Both the position numbers and the translations under genes were made by a program. Shown one piece after another: positions 44,421-55,465 of a DNA stretch of 64,000 nt. The stretch spans positions 372,001-436,000 of the forward strand of contig JAFCMP010000516.1 in the NCBI GenBank assembly GCA_017506865.1, written 5' to 3'. Position 1 is the stretch's first letter, and the number at the start of each line of letters is the position of its first letter. The notes beneath the pieces were generated by a model. The model had not been told where the DNA came from. It saw nothing but the letters and a program-made list of their open reading frames with translations, and did not search any database. The stretch is from Tribonema minus (Eukaryota > Sar > Xanthophyceae > Tribonematales > Tribonemataceae).

Positions 44421-45790
44421 CTACAGGCGGCGCAATGCCTTCTTCTTTCCGTCCTTCGCCTTCGCGATTTTGCGCGCCTCCGCCGCCGGCAGCGCCGCCG
44501 CCGCGACGCTGCCCTCGCCCGCCGCCGCCGCCGCCAGCGCGCTGCTGCCGTCGCTGCTGCCGGCGCCGCCGCAGCAGCCGCCCGCTGCCGCCTTGTTCTT
44601 GGCGGCATGGACGGAGGTCATGAGGCGCGCTCGCCGCGAGAACTCCTCGTACGACTCCATGAACAGCTTGCCGGCCTCGTCGTTGAGCGATGACTCGGGG
44701 AAGGGGACGATGAGCAGGCAGCGGATGACCTGCAGGGGGGCGCGGTGGACAGGCGCAACCCGGTGCGAAGCGTACGAGACTCAGACAAGTGTGATCGGCT
44801 GGTGAAGCAGCGTAAGAGCAGCGGAGAATCAAGGCCTAATGTATTAGAGTCGGTGTATCCTTGTCGTGTCACGCTGCTTCGCCGCTCAGTGCACAAAGCG
44901 CTGAAGCTGGCAGCAGCACTCGCTAGCTGTTGAAAGCGGTTGACGAACATAACACTTGGTCAAGGTGGCCACCATTATGTTGGCGATCCGGCACGTTCAT
45001 CATGTGTCAGCGTAAAGCCATGCAACCAGTGCGCAGACGATATACATTCGGCTGGCATGACCATGTTGGCGATCGGCCAGGTTCATCATGCGTCAGCGTA
45101 AAGCCACCCAACCAGTGCGCAGACGACATGAATTGGCAGTTGCACCAACCTGAAAGATGTGAGCCATGGTGACGGCTTGTGTCCAATCCTTCTTGAGGGT
45201 GTTGACACAGATGTCCCCGGTGGGACCCACATTGGGGTGGTATATTCTAGTCAGGAAGAAGCCTCTGGGGGGCGAACTGGGGTAGTCGCTGCTCAGCACC
45301 AGCTTCACCCTGAAGGAGCCCCCTTCATAAGGCGTCCCCACTTCATATGTGAGCAGCAGCAAAGCATTGCCACAAGCAGGAGATGAGCACAAGCGGTTTC
45401 TGCAGCATCAATGCGCGTGCACAAACTGACTGCCATTGGGCCGCTCTGTTTGTCAAACTTGGCACGAAGCAGTTGCTGATCAGACAAAGTGATTCAGCGA
45501 GCAGAATCAAATACAGCAAGATCTGCAACAATGACTCATCCAGAACAACCAAGCGATGACCGGTAATGCACACATAACTGTGACATAAAGCACTCTTGCT
45601 CAAACCGCAACGTCAACGTCGAGGCAGGCTTACCTGGCCCCTCGATGTCACACATTATTTCTGCGATATTGTCGGTTTCGCTGGGCACAAAGGTACACCC
45701 TTCCGGGCTCGCCCTCGCCAGCTCCCCAACTTCCCGGTGTAGTCGTGATATGGTTTGAGGACTGAAATTTTCGCAGTTGTTCGACGCCAT
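44421..45790 (-). CDS. UBE2S: Ubiquitin-conjugating enzyme E2 S, three exons, 218 aa
   Basis: UBE2S extends Lys11-linked ubiquitin chains with the anaphase-promoting complex. Minus-strand exons are 45790..45634, 45340..45150 and 44729..44421; phases close and the total is 657 nt. The E2 core shows IMCDIEGP joined to [27 protein letters not shown] at about 87-89 and catalytic Cys97 in [12 protein letters not shown]. Exon 3 reads [20 protein letters not shown], then a Gly/Ala linker, and ends KKKALRRL, the same C-terminal residues as the human enzyme that dock on the APC/C. The retained tail argues for a true UBE2S rather than a generic E2. Confidence 0.94.
44971..45130. repeat. Two-copy tandem repeat in a UBE2S intron
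   Basis: A roughly 70-80-bp unit (tggcgatc..gttcatcat..gcgtcagcgtaaagccac..aaccagtgcgcagacga) is repeated at about 44971 and 45059. It begins close to the donor of exon 2 in transcript orientation but I see little exon sequence in it. Confidence 0.85.
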
Positions 45791-46073
45791 GCTGCCAGCG
45801 TCTGCAGCTCCGCTAGCTTCCTTGTTGCCTGTCCGCGAGTATCGCGCCTCGCCCCTCTCTTCTTCGTCAGCTTTCTGTCTGCGCGTGTGTGCAATAATCG
45901 CAAACGGCGGGCCAGCTCTTACTTACTTGTGCCTCACTCGCCTGAGTGAGTTTACTCTACTTACCACTCTTGCCACGTGGTGCCCTCCAGTTGGCATGCT
46001 GATCAGAACCTGCTAAAGCTTGTCCAGCAACACTCACAGGCACGCGCATCCAAGAAGCAGGGACAGAAACGAT
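45791..46073. promoter_or_regulatory. Divergent upstream region between UBE2S and the MANF-like gene
   Basis: 283 bp separate the two start codons on opposite strands. It must contain both promoters and 5' UTRs; no specific element was identified. Confidence 0.45.
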
Positions 46074-49000
46074 ATGAAGGTGGTTTCTGTTGTATTCGCT
46101 GGTGCTCTTGTGGGTCTTGCGGCGGTGGGAGCAGCTCCAGCAGCGAATCCCAAGGAGTGCGAAGGTGAGGGAAGGCCGTTCCAGAGCATGCACACGAGCT
46201 GAAGTGCGTGTTTCATTTCACACTAGAGCGGGTAATTCAAGTCAGGACCTGCTATTGATGCGTACATAGCGCATGGTTCATTGCTGATGGCCCGTCGATT
46301 AGCAGTCAGGTCCGGCTCGCTCCGCTGTGCAGACGGTAAGCACAAAGGCTGTGAGAGCTTACTCGTCTCTCCGTTCTCTTACACTGTGTGCAGTATGTAT
46401 CAGCGTGCTGGAGAAGGTGGAAGGGCTGTTGAACGCGGCGGATACGAAGAACAAGGACAAAATCGAGGAAGCGATAGAGAAATACTGCTCCCAGAAGCTG
46501 CCAGCAAAGGATGACAAAATGTGCTACAACTTGGTGACTATCAAGAAGCATGTCAGCCAGCCATTCAGCCTGGGGCTGCCAAAGCTCAAGTGAGTTCACC
46601 AAACATCACTTATTCTGGATCATGGTATCAAATTTAGTCAAGTGATTTCCAGGACTATGTAGCAGGTTGCTGCGTGTTTTTGCTGGTGCCACAAGTTGCT
46701 GTTGTGGTTGTCAAGCTCACTTGTTCCCGGCTGCTGCAGGGGCACAGTGACAGTCAAGTGGTATATGAAACATCCCCAAGACAATGACGAGCTCACACAA
46801 CATTGTGATTGTGTATACACGCCAGCTTGGTGACTAGCAAGTTGCAGAGGTTCACACCACATCCTGGGCCAACGTAGTTGACATGTATATCGTCAATTCT
46901 CACAAGCATCAGTAGTGATGTATTGTGCTCAAACGCAGATGGCAAGTTACACGCGCCAGCATTGGCACTGACATGCCCATGTGCTGTAAGTACAACTGTA
47001 GTCTACCCTATTGGCTCTGTCTATGTACAAGCGCTATTTGTGAATTCGCGCTGCCATACTTCTCACTCAACCCTATACTGTGCTTGGTTAAACCCTCTGG
47101 GAGTGGGGGTGAGTCTGTCGTATTTTCCGCCTCCGCCTGCTGGTACACTTTGCGATAGGCGAATGTCACGTAGCACTTCAAGTGCAAGTGCGGTCTTGTT
47201 CAAGCTGCCACCTGTGGCCAAGAAAGGTTGGCGCATAGTGTCCGCTGATTAAGACCCCATTGAGTCACAGTACTGGTTCACCCACTGTGAATGCCGGTGA
47301 AACTTCAAGTATGCCGCAGCATCATAACAGCTGCCATGAGCTTTCAGCCAACGCCGTGCTCTGTGCAGTCCAACTGCAATGTCACCTGCAGTTGGCACTT
47401 GAGAATCGTGTCTCGCTGCCATCAAATGTTGTGATATATTCAGTATAATCTTTGAAAACAAGAGCACAGGGCGAATGGATCGGTTCCTGGTGCATGCAGC
47501 GCAGCAGCAGTGATGCTGCTTGCTATTTGCACTATTGGTTTCATTGCATAGCGAGCAAGAAGAACGGTGCGGTCCAGTCTGTTTCAAATGTGCCATCAGA
47601 AGGTCTGGCTTAAGGTCAGAGTCGCAAAGAGCTGATACAGAGGCCTAACAACACAGCTGAAAACAGGCTGCTGCAACGTTTTCAACAACAACAATGAGCT
47701 CGTTGTCTACTGCAATTGGTCGACGTCAACGTCTGACAACGGTGGTTTTCAGTACTGCACTTGATCAGCTCAAATCTTGATCTGCTGCGGTCACGGGCCA
47801 ATTGTGGGTGTCAACTGAGGTCCTTCATGTGCGTGAATTCAGGTGTATGAATAAGCTTGATCTCGAAAGCCAGCGGCTGCACATCCAGGTACGCTCCGTC
47901 TGCTCTGTATCATTGCGGGTTGCCTTGGGTGTCTGCGGTAATCATCAGCAATTACCTGCTTATGAACGTATGGGCAAAGTTATTGTCCCAAATGGTTTAT
48001 CGGCGACTGTGTAAGCGAACACTATGCAAAACAGTTGGAAAGTCTGTCTCAAACCTTGTGGTAGGATAAGGGAACGTGCGAGCATGGATTTTGCAAGCGA
48101 AGCAGCGCGCCATTTTAATCTTTACCCTCACCCTAATCCTAAGCCAAGACTGCAATCCACTGAATGCTTGCCTGCAGCACTACTTTAGCTGGCGGACTCG
48201 TCATGCAGTGCGTGGCAGCGTTTTTAGATGCCCAATTTTATGCATCATGCGTCGAACCACAACACCAACAGAGCATCAACCACTCTCATCTGGCCGGATG
48301 CAAATGTGTCTGAATGCGCATGGTGGATAATAACCCCGACCGTAACCTTAATGCAGCTTCTGGCACATCCCTCTATGAGTGGCTGCCTGGTCTCTCATTG
48401 CCCTACATCTTCTCATGCCAACAGTCAGCATATGCGGTGAAAGGCTTGGTGTCATCTGCAACATCCTGACTTAGGGTTAGGGTTATGGTCAGGGTTGACC
48501 CTAAGTACGCGCACGGTAGATGCTTCACACAAGAATGAGAAGAGAAGCAGACATCATCGCTCTGTGTTGGTGCAATGATGATTGATCAATCAAACAAATG
48601 GTGCTGTGTGTGTGGCGGTACACACAGTGACGCTCCCAAAGGATCAGTGCATACTTGCGTACACGCCCACTTTGTGCAGGTATGTCTTGAAGCCATTGCG
48701 TACTGCTCCGACATACAACAGTACATTTTTCGGACACTGCGATCAGCCATACATGTCTGTATCATATACTGAGAATACACACATGGACACACATACAGGC
48801 AATACTTGTATAATTGCCTGGGAATGCGTGCACGTCCTCTCACTGACACGCGTACGCACAAACCCATGCGCACAATGTACTGACACTGGTGGCACCTCGC
48901 TACGCCCGCGTGCGCGCAGGGTGTGCCAGCGGTTGAAGAAGGACAATGCAGACATCTGCAACATGCAGTATCCCATCAAGGTTGACAAGGGCAACGTCGA

Positions 49001-49127
49001 CTACAACACGCTACGCGTCAAGGCCCTCAAGTCCATTCTCGCGGAGCGTGGGGCTCGCTGCGATGGCTGCATTGAGAAGTCCGACTACGTGAAGCGGTGC
49101 AAAGAGACAGAGAACATGGAGCTGTAG
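46074..49127 (+). CDS. MANF: MANF/ARMET-like secreted ER protein, three exons, 164 aa
   Basis: MANF is an ER-stress-linked protein with an N-terminal saposin-like and a C-terminal SAP-like domain. Exons are 46074..46164, 46394..46589 and 48920..49127; phases close and the total is 495 nt. A signal peptide MKVVSVVFAGALVGLAAVGA precedes KECEVCISVLEKVEGLL, which aligns with the start of the mature protein. All eight family cysteines are present, including EVC, the CDGC pair and ICN. The last exon shows VDYNTLRVKALKSILAERGA and GCIEKSDYVKRC, matching the SAP-like half. The C-terminus is ENMEL rather than the RTDL of human MANF, so its ER-retention strength is uncertain. The second intron is 2.3 kb and contains TTAGGG-like sequence. 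Confidence 0.91.
48465..48512 (+). repeat. Telomere-like cluster in the MANF intron
   Basis: ttagggttagggttatggtc followed by agggttgaccctaag gives a small partly inverted TTAGGG/CCCTAA cluster. It resembles the larger fold-back at 24539-24635 on a smaller scale. Confidence 0.75.
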
Positions 49128-50290
49128 GTTTCTTTTTCCCCCCCTTTGGTAGCGGCTGCTCGCGCCCGCACGCGCGACAATATACATACATACCATACAC
49201 GTGCAGACTTCCGCTGTACGCTCCTCATTCTGTCGCAACACTTCTGCTGCTATGTGTATGTTGTCTCTGTTGACCATATTGCGCAAGTGAGTGAAAGTAC
49301 AGTGTTGCACTGCTGAGCACTGGCATGCACAAAAGAGCACGTGGACGCGAAGCCTGCCATTGTTCCAGTCAATGCAGGCCTATACACCAAGCGCTGCCTT
49401 TCTTTGGATGAGCTGATGAAGTCTACAGTACATCTTAGAAGAGCCATGGCTGGGCGGGTTGTGCACTGCAACGCAACAACAACATATACTTGCACGTGCA
49501 CAGCGACACAGTACACTGTTTGCCTCTTCAGCTCATATGTGTGCGTCCAATGACATCAATGTGGCTGCAGAATGTTATCGCATGCCTGACACAATGGCAG
49601 GACACACTCAATCATGCAGCAGGCGCGAGTACTCTGCAGCATCGCCCTTCGGTACAGGCAGGCACTGACAATACGCCAAAGCCAAGTGGGAGGATCACTA
49701 GCAGCAGTGTGTAAGCAGTTGAGTCCGCAGCAAGCATGGCAAAAGCGTGCAACAACCGTAGCATACCCCACGTGCCTGACATATTGTATGTATATGGCCA
49801 GCAGCACTGACTTCACGCAACTTGACAGAAGCACGACAGTGCGCAGACCATGTCACCGCTGTAACTAGTTTGAGAGCTAGAGACAGCGGCGCACAGAGAG
49901 TACAAGCACGTGAATGAAAACCCATGGCAATGGCGGGCCACACGCGTCTTTCATCCAAGTGACCTACTAGCACGCACATTGCTGTGGACTTCACGCTCCT
50001 GCAGTCATGTCAGGGCCCATCTGTCTGCTGTCATTACTACTTCACCACCGGCATGGTCATTGTGCCAAGCATTCACAGGACCCACACTCCCCAGAATCTA
50101 TGCTGAGAACAGCAATCTCTGGGCAAACTTCAAAGCCGTGCCAAACCATCCCTGCAACGCTAAGCACCCATACCACCTCAGCCTTTGCCTGTTGTCAGTG
50201 CCCTACACCCCCTGCACCCTCCTTTCCCCCTTCAATCTGCAACCCCTGCAGCTGTCCTGTCCGCAGCCGTCACACTTGTTTACAACATCA
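49128..50290. other. Spacer after the MANF-like gene
   Basis: No gene recognised. The right half probably contains the 3' UTR or further 3' exons of the minus-strand gene at 50291-53352. Confidence 0.4.
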
Positions 50291-53200
50291 TCACCCACCG
50301 CTGCGCACTGCTTCAACCGCGATGGCGAGGTCTGCATCACTGCCCCTGGGATTGCCTCGTGCGCGCAAATGCTCCTGCTGCTGCTGCTGCTGCTGCTGGT
50401 GCTGGTGGCTCAAATCATCAGCGCTCTGCAGCGGTGCCGCCGCCAGCGACAGCTGCCGCTGCTGCCCGTCGCCGCGGCAGTTGCCCTCGTGTACCGAGAA
50501 CACGAGCGCTGCCACCGCATGCGCCGCCCAGGCCGTGTCCGCCGCGCTCACTTTCACCACCCGAGCACTGTCACTGCTGTTGCTGCTGCTGCCGCCGAGC
50601 TGCGCGCGCACCGCCGCAGCAGCGGCCGCGACCCTCGCGTGCGTGGTCAGCGGCAGTGCCACAGGTGGCGAAGCTGCTGCGGCTGCGCTGCTGCTGCCGC
50701 CGCCACTGCCGCTGCAGCTGCCGCCTTGCCCGTGCTCCTCCTGTAAGCCAGTGCTCAGGGCCATGTGCGCTGACTCAAGCGCGCCGCCGTTGCTGTCACC
50801 ATGCCCGCCGCCTCCTACATCGCACATATCCTCATCCATGGGCACTGCGTCACCGTCGTCGCCGCCCCCCCCCTCCCCATGTTCATACCCGCCTGCCTCC
50901 AACGCTGAACGCGGCAGCGCACCGTCTGCTGCTAGCACAGTGCTGCCGCCGGCGCCGCCGCCGCCGCCTCCGCCGCCGCCACCGCTGCCACCGCCGCCGC
51001 CGCCGCCGCTGCCGCCGGCGCTGCCGTACCCGTGTATGGCATCGACATCCTCTTCTTCACGTGCTGCTGCTCTCTTACGCAGGGCGCGCACGTCAAAGGG
51101 CGCGGCGTGGTCGCCCTGCTCCGCGCGCGCCATGAGCGCTGCGAGCCGTCCCGCTGGGCTCGCGTCGGCGATCGCGCCGCCGCCGCCGCCGCCGCCGCTG
51201 GACGCCAGTCCCTCAAAGCCCTGGTTTACGGAGCGATGATGCAGAGGCGAGGGCGCGCAACTGCTTGAGCACTTTCAGGGTATGTACCTGACACTTTGCA
51301 TGAGGAGGCGCGTCATGTGCTGTCGCGATGAGCTTGGTGTGTATCCCAGCACAATCAAAATGGGTATTCTGCCGTTTCCCCATCACAGTGCACGGATGAA
51401 TGTGCGCAAGAGCGCTGAATGCTGCACGTACTTGCCTGTACGCACTCGCAGACTAACTGCCGAAACCTGTGGGTATCACATCAGCCGATTATTGGACGCT
51501 GCCTCGTCTACTCCTCAAGTGTCAGTGAACACGGGCCCTACCCAAAAGGGTGTGTGCCGCAACCATTACTGCAGCACCGCCATCCCAACGCTCAGCCATT
51601 CAACGATCACCACAGAATGAGCGCACACCCAGCCAGCAATCAACGGCGTGGTGTCGTGGTAACGCTGATTTGAGCAGTGCATGCATACCTTAGCAAGTAC
51701 GCGTGCATGCGTATAACCTCAAGCTTCTAACCATGAATGGCCATCACGCCGCACTGCCTGCGCCACACTTTACTGCGTTGAGGCACCCAACACAACCGCG
51801 CAGCCCAACTCACGACTGCAAATTGTTGCACGCGTTCTTGACAACACACTTCACATTATAGCAGCGCACACACCATGAATGCAAGTACTGTGATGACCTG
51901 TGCCAGAGTGCGGCGCGCCGGCAGCAGCAGCGGCTCCGCGGCCATGCTCGCGCTCTCCCTCCCCTTCCGCCGCCGCCGCGGCGTCCCGTCCTGGCTGGCG
52001 GCCACCGCGGCAGCGCGCGCCTGCCGCATGTACGCCCGCGCCGCCGCCATGCTGAGCACTGCTGGTGGTTGATCGCTGCCGCCGCTGCCCGCGCCGCCGG
52101 CCTTCGTCTTGCCGGCCGGCCGCTGCCGCTTCTTCTTCTGCGATCCTGCGGCGCCTGCTGCTGCTGCGCCGGCCGCGCTGGTCTCGTGCTCTTGCATGAA
52201 AGCGTCTATGGCGGTGGGGGGAGGCGGCGGCGACGGTGGCAGCGGCGGCGGTCGCGGCGGCGGCAGCGAGTGCTCGTGCTCGGTGGTGGCGGCCGGGGTG
52301 GCGAGCGCATGAGGCGGCGCTGACTCCGTGGGGAAGTTTGAGCCGTGTCTAGGTGCAGCTGCATGGCCAGCTGAGACGGTTGTAGTGATGTTGCTGTCGT
52401 CATCGCCGCCCACATCGTACTCGTTCTCATAGGCTTGCGCGTCGCCTGTTGCCCAGCTGCCTGAAACGCCTGCTGCGCCGTTGAACGCGCTGCCCGTGTT
52501 GTGCGGTGCAGGACTGGTGCAGCGCGCGGCAGCTGCAGCGGCAGCAGCAGCGGCGGCGGCGGCGGCAGGCGAAGAGGCAGAGTCCCCACCAGGCCGTGCA
52601 CCTGCAGTAGTGCTGGCCAGTGTGAACGGCAACACGAGCTTGATGTACGACAGCAGCGTGTTGGGCTGCATGCTCGCCGCTGCCTCGTTCACGCCGAACT
52701 CGTACGAGACGCAGTCATCGGCCTCGGCAACGCCATCGCCATCACTATCGCCGATCCAGTGTGATGCTTCTGGTGCATCCGTTTCCACGGCAATGTCAAC
52801 GTCTGTAAGCGCCGCCGAGATTGAAGCGGAGCGGCTGGTCTCTGCGCCATCGCCATCCCAGTAGTTGAGCTGCTGCTGCATCTCTGCTCCCTTCTTGATC
52901 AGCGCCGAGCCTGCAACCTCACTCACTGATGGTGGGTCAGCACCGCCGATCTGCAAGTAAAGAACTGCTCGCTGCCGATATTTCCGGTGCAATCCTCCCG
53001 CCATTTGGTCCTCGTTCGCCTCTCCTTCATCAACGTCGGCCTCAGCGGCGGATCCATCGACCTGTGCTTTAACCTTGATCTTGGTTGGCTTTTGTCCTAC
53101 GGTGGCGATCTTGCCGGATTCCTTGGTGAGTGTGTTGATCTGAGTGCTGATGAGGGCAGAGCGCACGCGCAGCTGCACGCAGAAGTCGTCCAGCTGCTGT

Positions 53201-53352
53201 CTGCTGCCCACACCTGCATCATCGCTGCCGCCAACTTCGATGGCACTGGTGGAGAGGGAAACGTACTCCTGCTTCCAGGGATCTTTGCTGATCCGCCGCT
53301 TGTCAACATCCAGCTGAATGGAATCTAAAACGGTGCGCGGCAGCGGTGGCAT
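50291..53352 (-). CDS. Low-complexity protein of unknown function, two exons proposed, about 794 aa
   Basis: Two long minus-strand frames, 53352..51898 and 51220..50291, can be joined in phase 0 (donor CAG|GTCATC, acceptor AACCAG). The first begins MPPLPRTVLDSIQLDVDKRR, has a helical segment around QLDDFCVQLRVRSALISTQI and a Lys-rich KPTKIKVKAQVDG. It then becomes Ala-, Pro- and acid-rich, with a basic QKKKRQRPAGKTK cluster and RRRRKGRE that could be nuclear localisation signals. The second contains FDVRALRKRAAAREEEDVDA followed by Gly, Ser, Ala and Gln runs. I do not recognise the family. Non-repetitive segments support it as a real gene, but the donor is weak and the two frames could belong to different genes. 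Nuclear location is a guess from the basic clusters. Confidence 0.5.
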
Positions 53353-54626
53353 GCTGCATGCTTTCGGATCTTTCTCAGCAGCTCGCGCACTTCAAGTTCA
53401 ACTTGGAGAGTCACCACCTTGACCCGACCTCAATCGAAGCGCCCTACATCGACAAGCAGCAAAAGTGCACAGCTTGTAAACAGAAGGCTGATCTAAACCA
53501 TCACACTGTACATTTTGCAGGGTGGGGTTGTCACAAAGGTGCTGCAAGTCAAACAGTACAGGTACTGTGGTCTGACCAGGGTAGGATCATGCACTGGCTG
53601 CAACTTCTTTTTGACCAATTGGCCTGTGCTGTCTCAGGTTACACACTGCAGAGCATTGAGACAGCACTGTGTTACAAGATGTCTGTAGACTCTGGCAAGC
53701 AGGCTTGACACGAGGCATCTGCGTTTTTTTTGCGTTCTGACTGAGCGAGAATCAACGAAAAGTACTCGAGTGCTTATGTGCGCATCCAGGCGCATCAGGC
53801 TCTCTTCGGCCTGCAACCGCTTGCATGCCTCCCCATGCTGGGGCTGGCGACACGCATTGGTCGACATGACACTTGTTGCAGTGCCGGTGGACGCATGCAC
53901 GTGCAAGGCAGTGCCTGCGTGTGCTGCGCGCTGCTGCACAGCAACTGACAGTGACAGCAATCGTTCACATGTGATGTATCGCAGCGCCAAGCAGTACGCA
54001 GCACGCTGCCCTTTGGCAACATTGCAATATCGCTGTGGCGAGGCCAGATATTGACAATGCATGCAATCAGTGCAATGTCAAGGCTCACAATGCGGAGCAA
54101 ACTCACCATTACGCGAACATGCAAGGGGACGAAGTACCACACATTGAGAGAATGCGAAATGTTCAAACATCACTCACGTGCTTGCTATGGTTAGTTACAA
54201 GTCGTTGTTTGCTGGGCAACAGTGATGCCGATTCGTGCATTGTTGGTTTTGCGAGATGGCGCATGGTGGAGGCCGAGGTGCTTTTTGCAGCTGCCTCTGT
54301 CGTATCGACCCCCCCCCCCCCCCAGGTGCTGTGCGGCAACTGCCGCATTCGAGGGAAGTGGCTCAATGGGACGACACGCCGCTGTGAGCCAACGCAGGAG
54401 CCAGGAGGCCTGGGCGCCTTCCAAGCGCCACATACCTGCATACCTATGGGACAACATGCAGGAGCTAGCGCAGCCGTACCAGTCAAACGAAAGAATTGGC
54501 GTTCATACCATGGCGTAGAGGCAGCGGTGCGGCGCGGCGCCACACTTGACCTCCTGCTGGAGGCTGCAGCAGTCAGCATGCTTGCATGAGTGAGTCTGCC
54601 AGCCAGGCAGCGGGTGCACTCGAACA
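53353..54626. other. Spacer with an LINE tail and a possible exon
   Basis: A diverged LINE 3' tail lies at about 53683-53766 in plus orientation (tgtagactctgg.., gactgagcgagaatcaacga, aaaagtact). At 54308 a poly-C run followed by AG resembles an acceptor and opens an 87-codon frame (VLCGNCRIRGKWLNGTTRRC...) to a stop at 54589. I recognise no family, so a gene is not claimed. Confidence 0.4.
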
Positions 54627-55465
54627 GAACATGTTCCTTACCCGTAGGTCGAACGCAAAGCTGCCCCGCCAGTCACGCGCGTAGCAGCGCGCTCACGCGC
54701 AGCTTGCCTCACAGGTGCACGTGCCTGCGCTACAGGCGAGCGAGGCGAGCGAGCACCCTCCTCTTGCCTGCTGCGTCAGCACTGTGCGACTGACGTACAA
54801 TACCAGCAAGGCGCACCACCTGGTTTCATGCACGGTCCTGATGTGGCGCCCCTGCCAGCTCAGGCTTGAAGATCTTGAGGGTAAATCTTGGGAATTGTTT
54901 CACGAGGCACGTACCCACTTCCGCCCTTTGACGCATGCGTGCGCCATCACTACACTTGCCACGTGAGTCTCATGACGTACACTGCATGCACAGGCTCCTC
55001 ATTTGGCTGCACTTCAAGCACAGGATCCCTTCCAAAAGGCCCGAGATCAGCCCTTCGCCCCGACTCAGCGAACTCAATGCAGACACGAAAGAGGCCACCC
55101 AATTTCTGCCACATCAGATCTCTATGACGCACACTGGAAGCTGGCTGGCTGGCAGCAGCACTCGCCTCTTTGAAGCACACTCACAACTTGCACCTCGAGA
55201 TACAGCATGTGCCAGGCCCCCAGTCTCGTGCTCACTACAGCAGCAGCGAGCGCAGCCACCTCGAAGAGGAAAGTCAGGTGCGCACCAGACAGCAGCAGCA
55301 GCAGCAGCGCCAGCCGGCCTTCCTCGTTTTCCGGAATGGCACCCACCACCACGGTTCACCAGCAGGAGCAGCACCACCAGGAGCAGCAGCAGCAGCCCCT
55401 CCGCAAGCGCCGCCGCCTCACTCTCGAGTGTGTAGACGACATGCTCTCCGGCTTCTTCACCTCCA
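54627..55465 (+). repeat. Left arm of an 839-bp inverted repeat
   Basis: It matches the reverse complement of 58578-59416 over its full length with scattered substitutions. Its outer end is the palindrome ggaacatgttcc-like gaacatgttcc, and its inner end is ccggcttcttcacctcc. The truncated frame in this arm reads KRKVRCAPD where the other arm reads KRKVRFAPD. Confidence 0.92.

Noticed and set aside
50007-51239. 410-codon and 316-codon plus-strand frames rich in Ser, Pro and Arg
   Set aside because: They lie opposite the Gly/Ser/Ala-rich minus-strand frame and consist of the complements of its repeats.
54308-54589. Possible zinc-finger exon VLCGNCRIRGKW after a poly-C acceptor
   Set aside because: No partner exon or family could be found and only three cysteines are arranged loosely; mentioned as spacer content instead.
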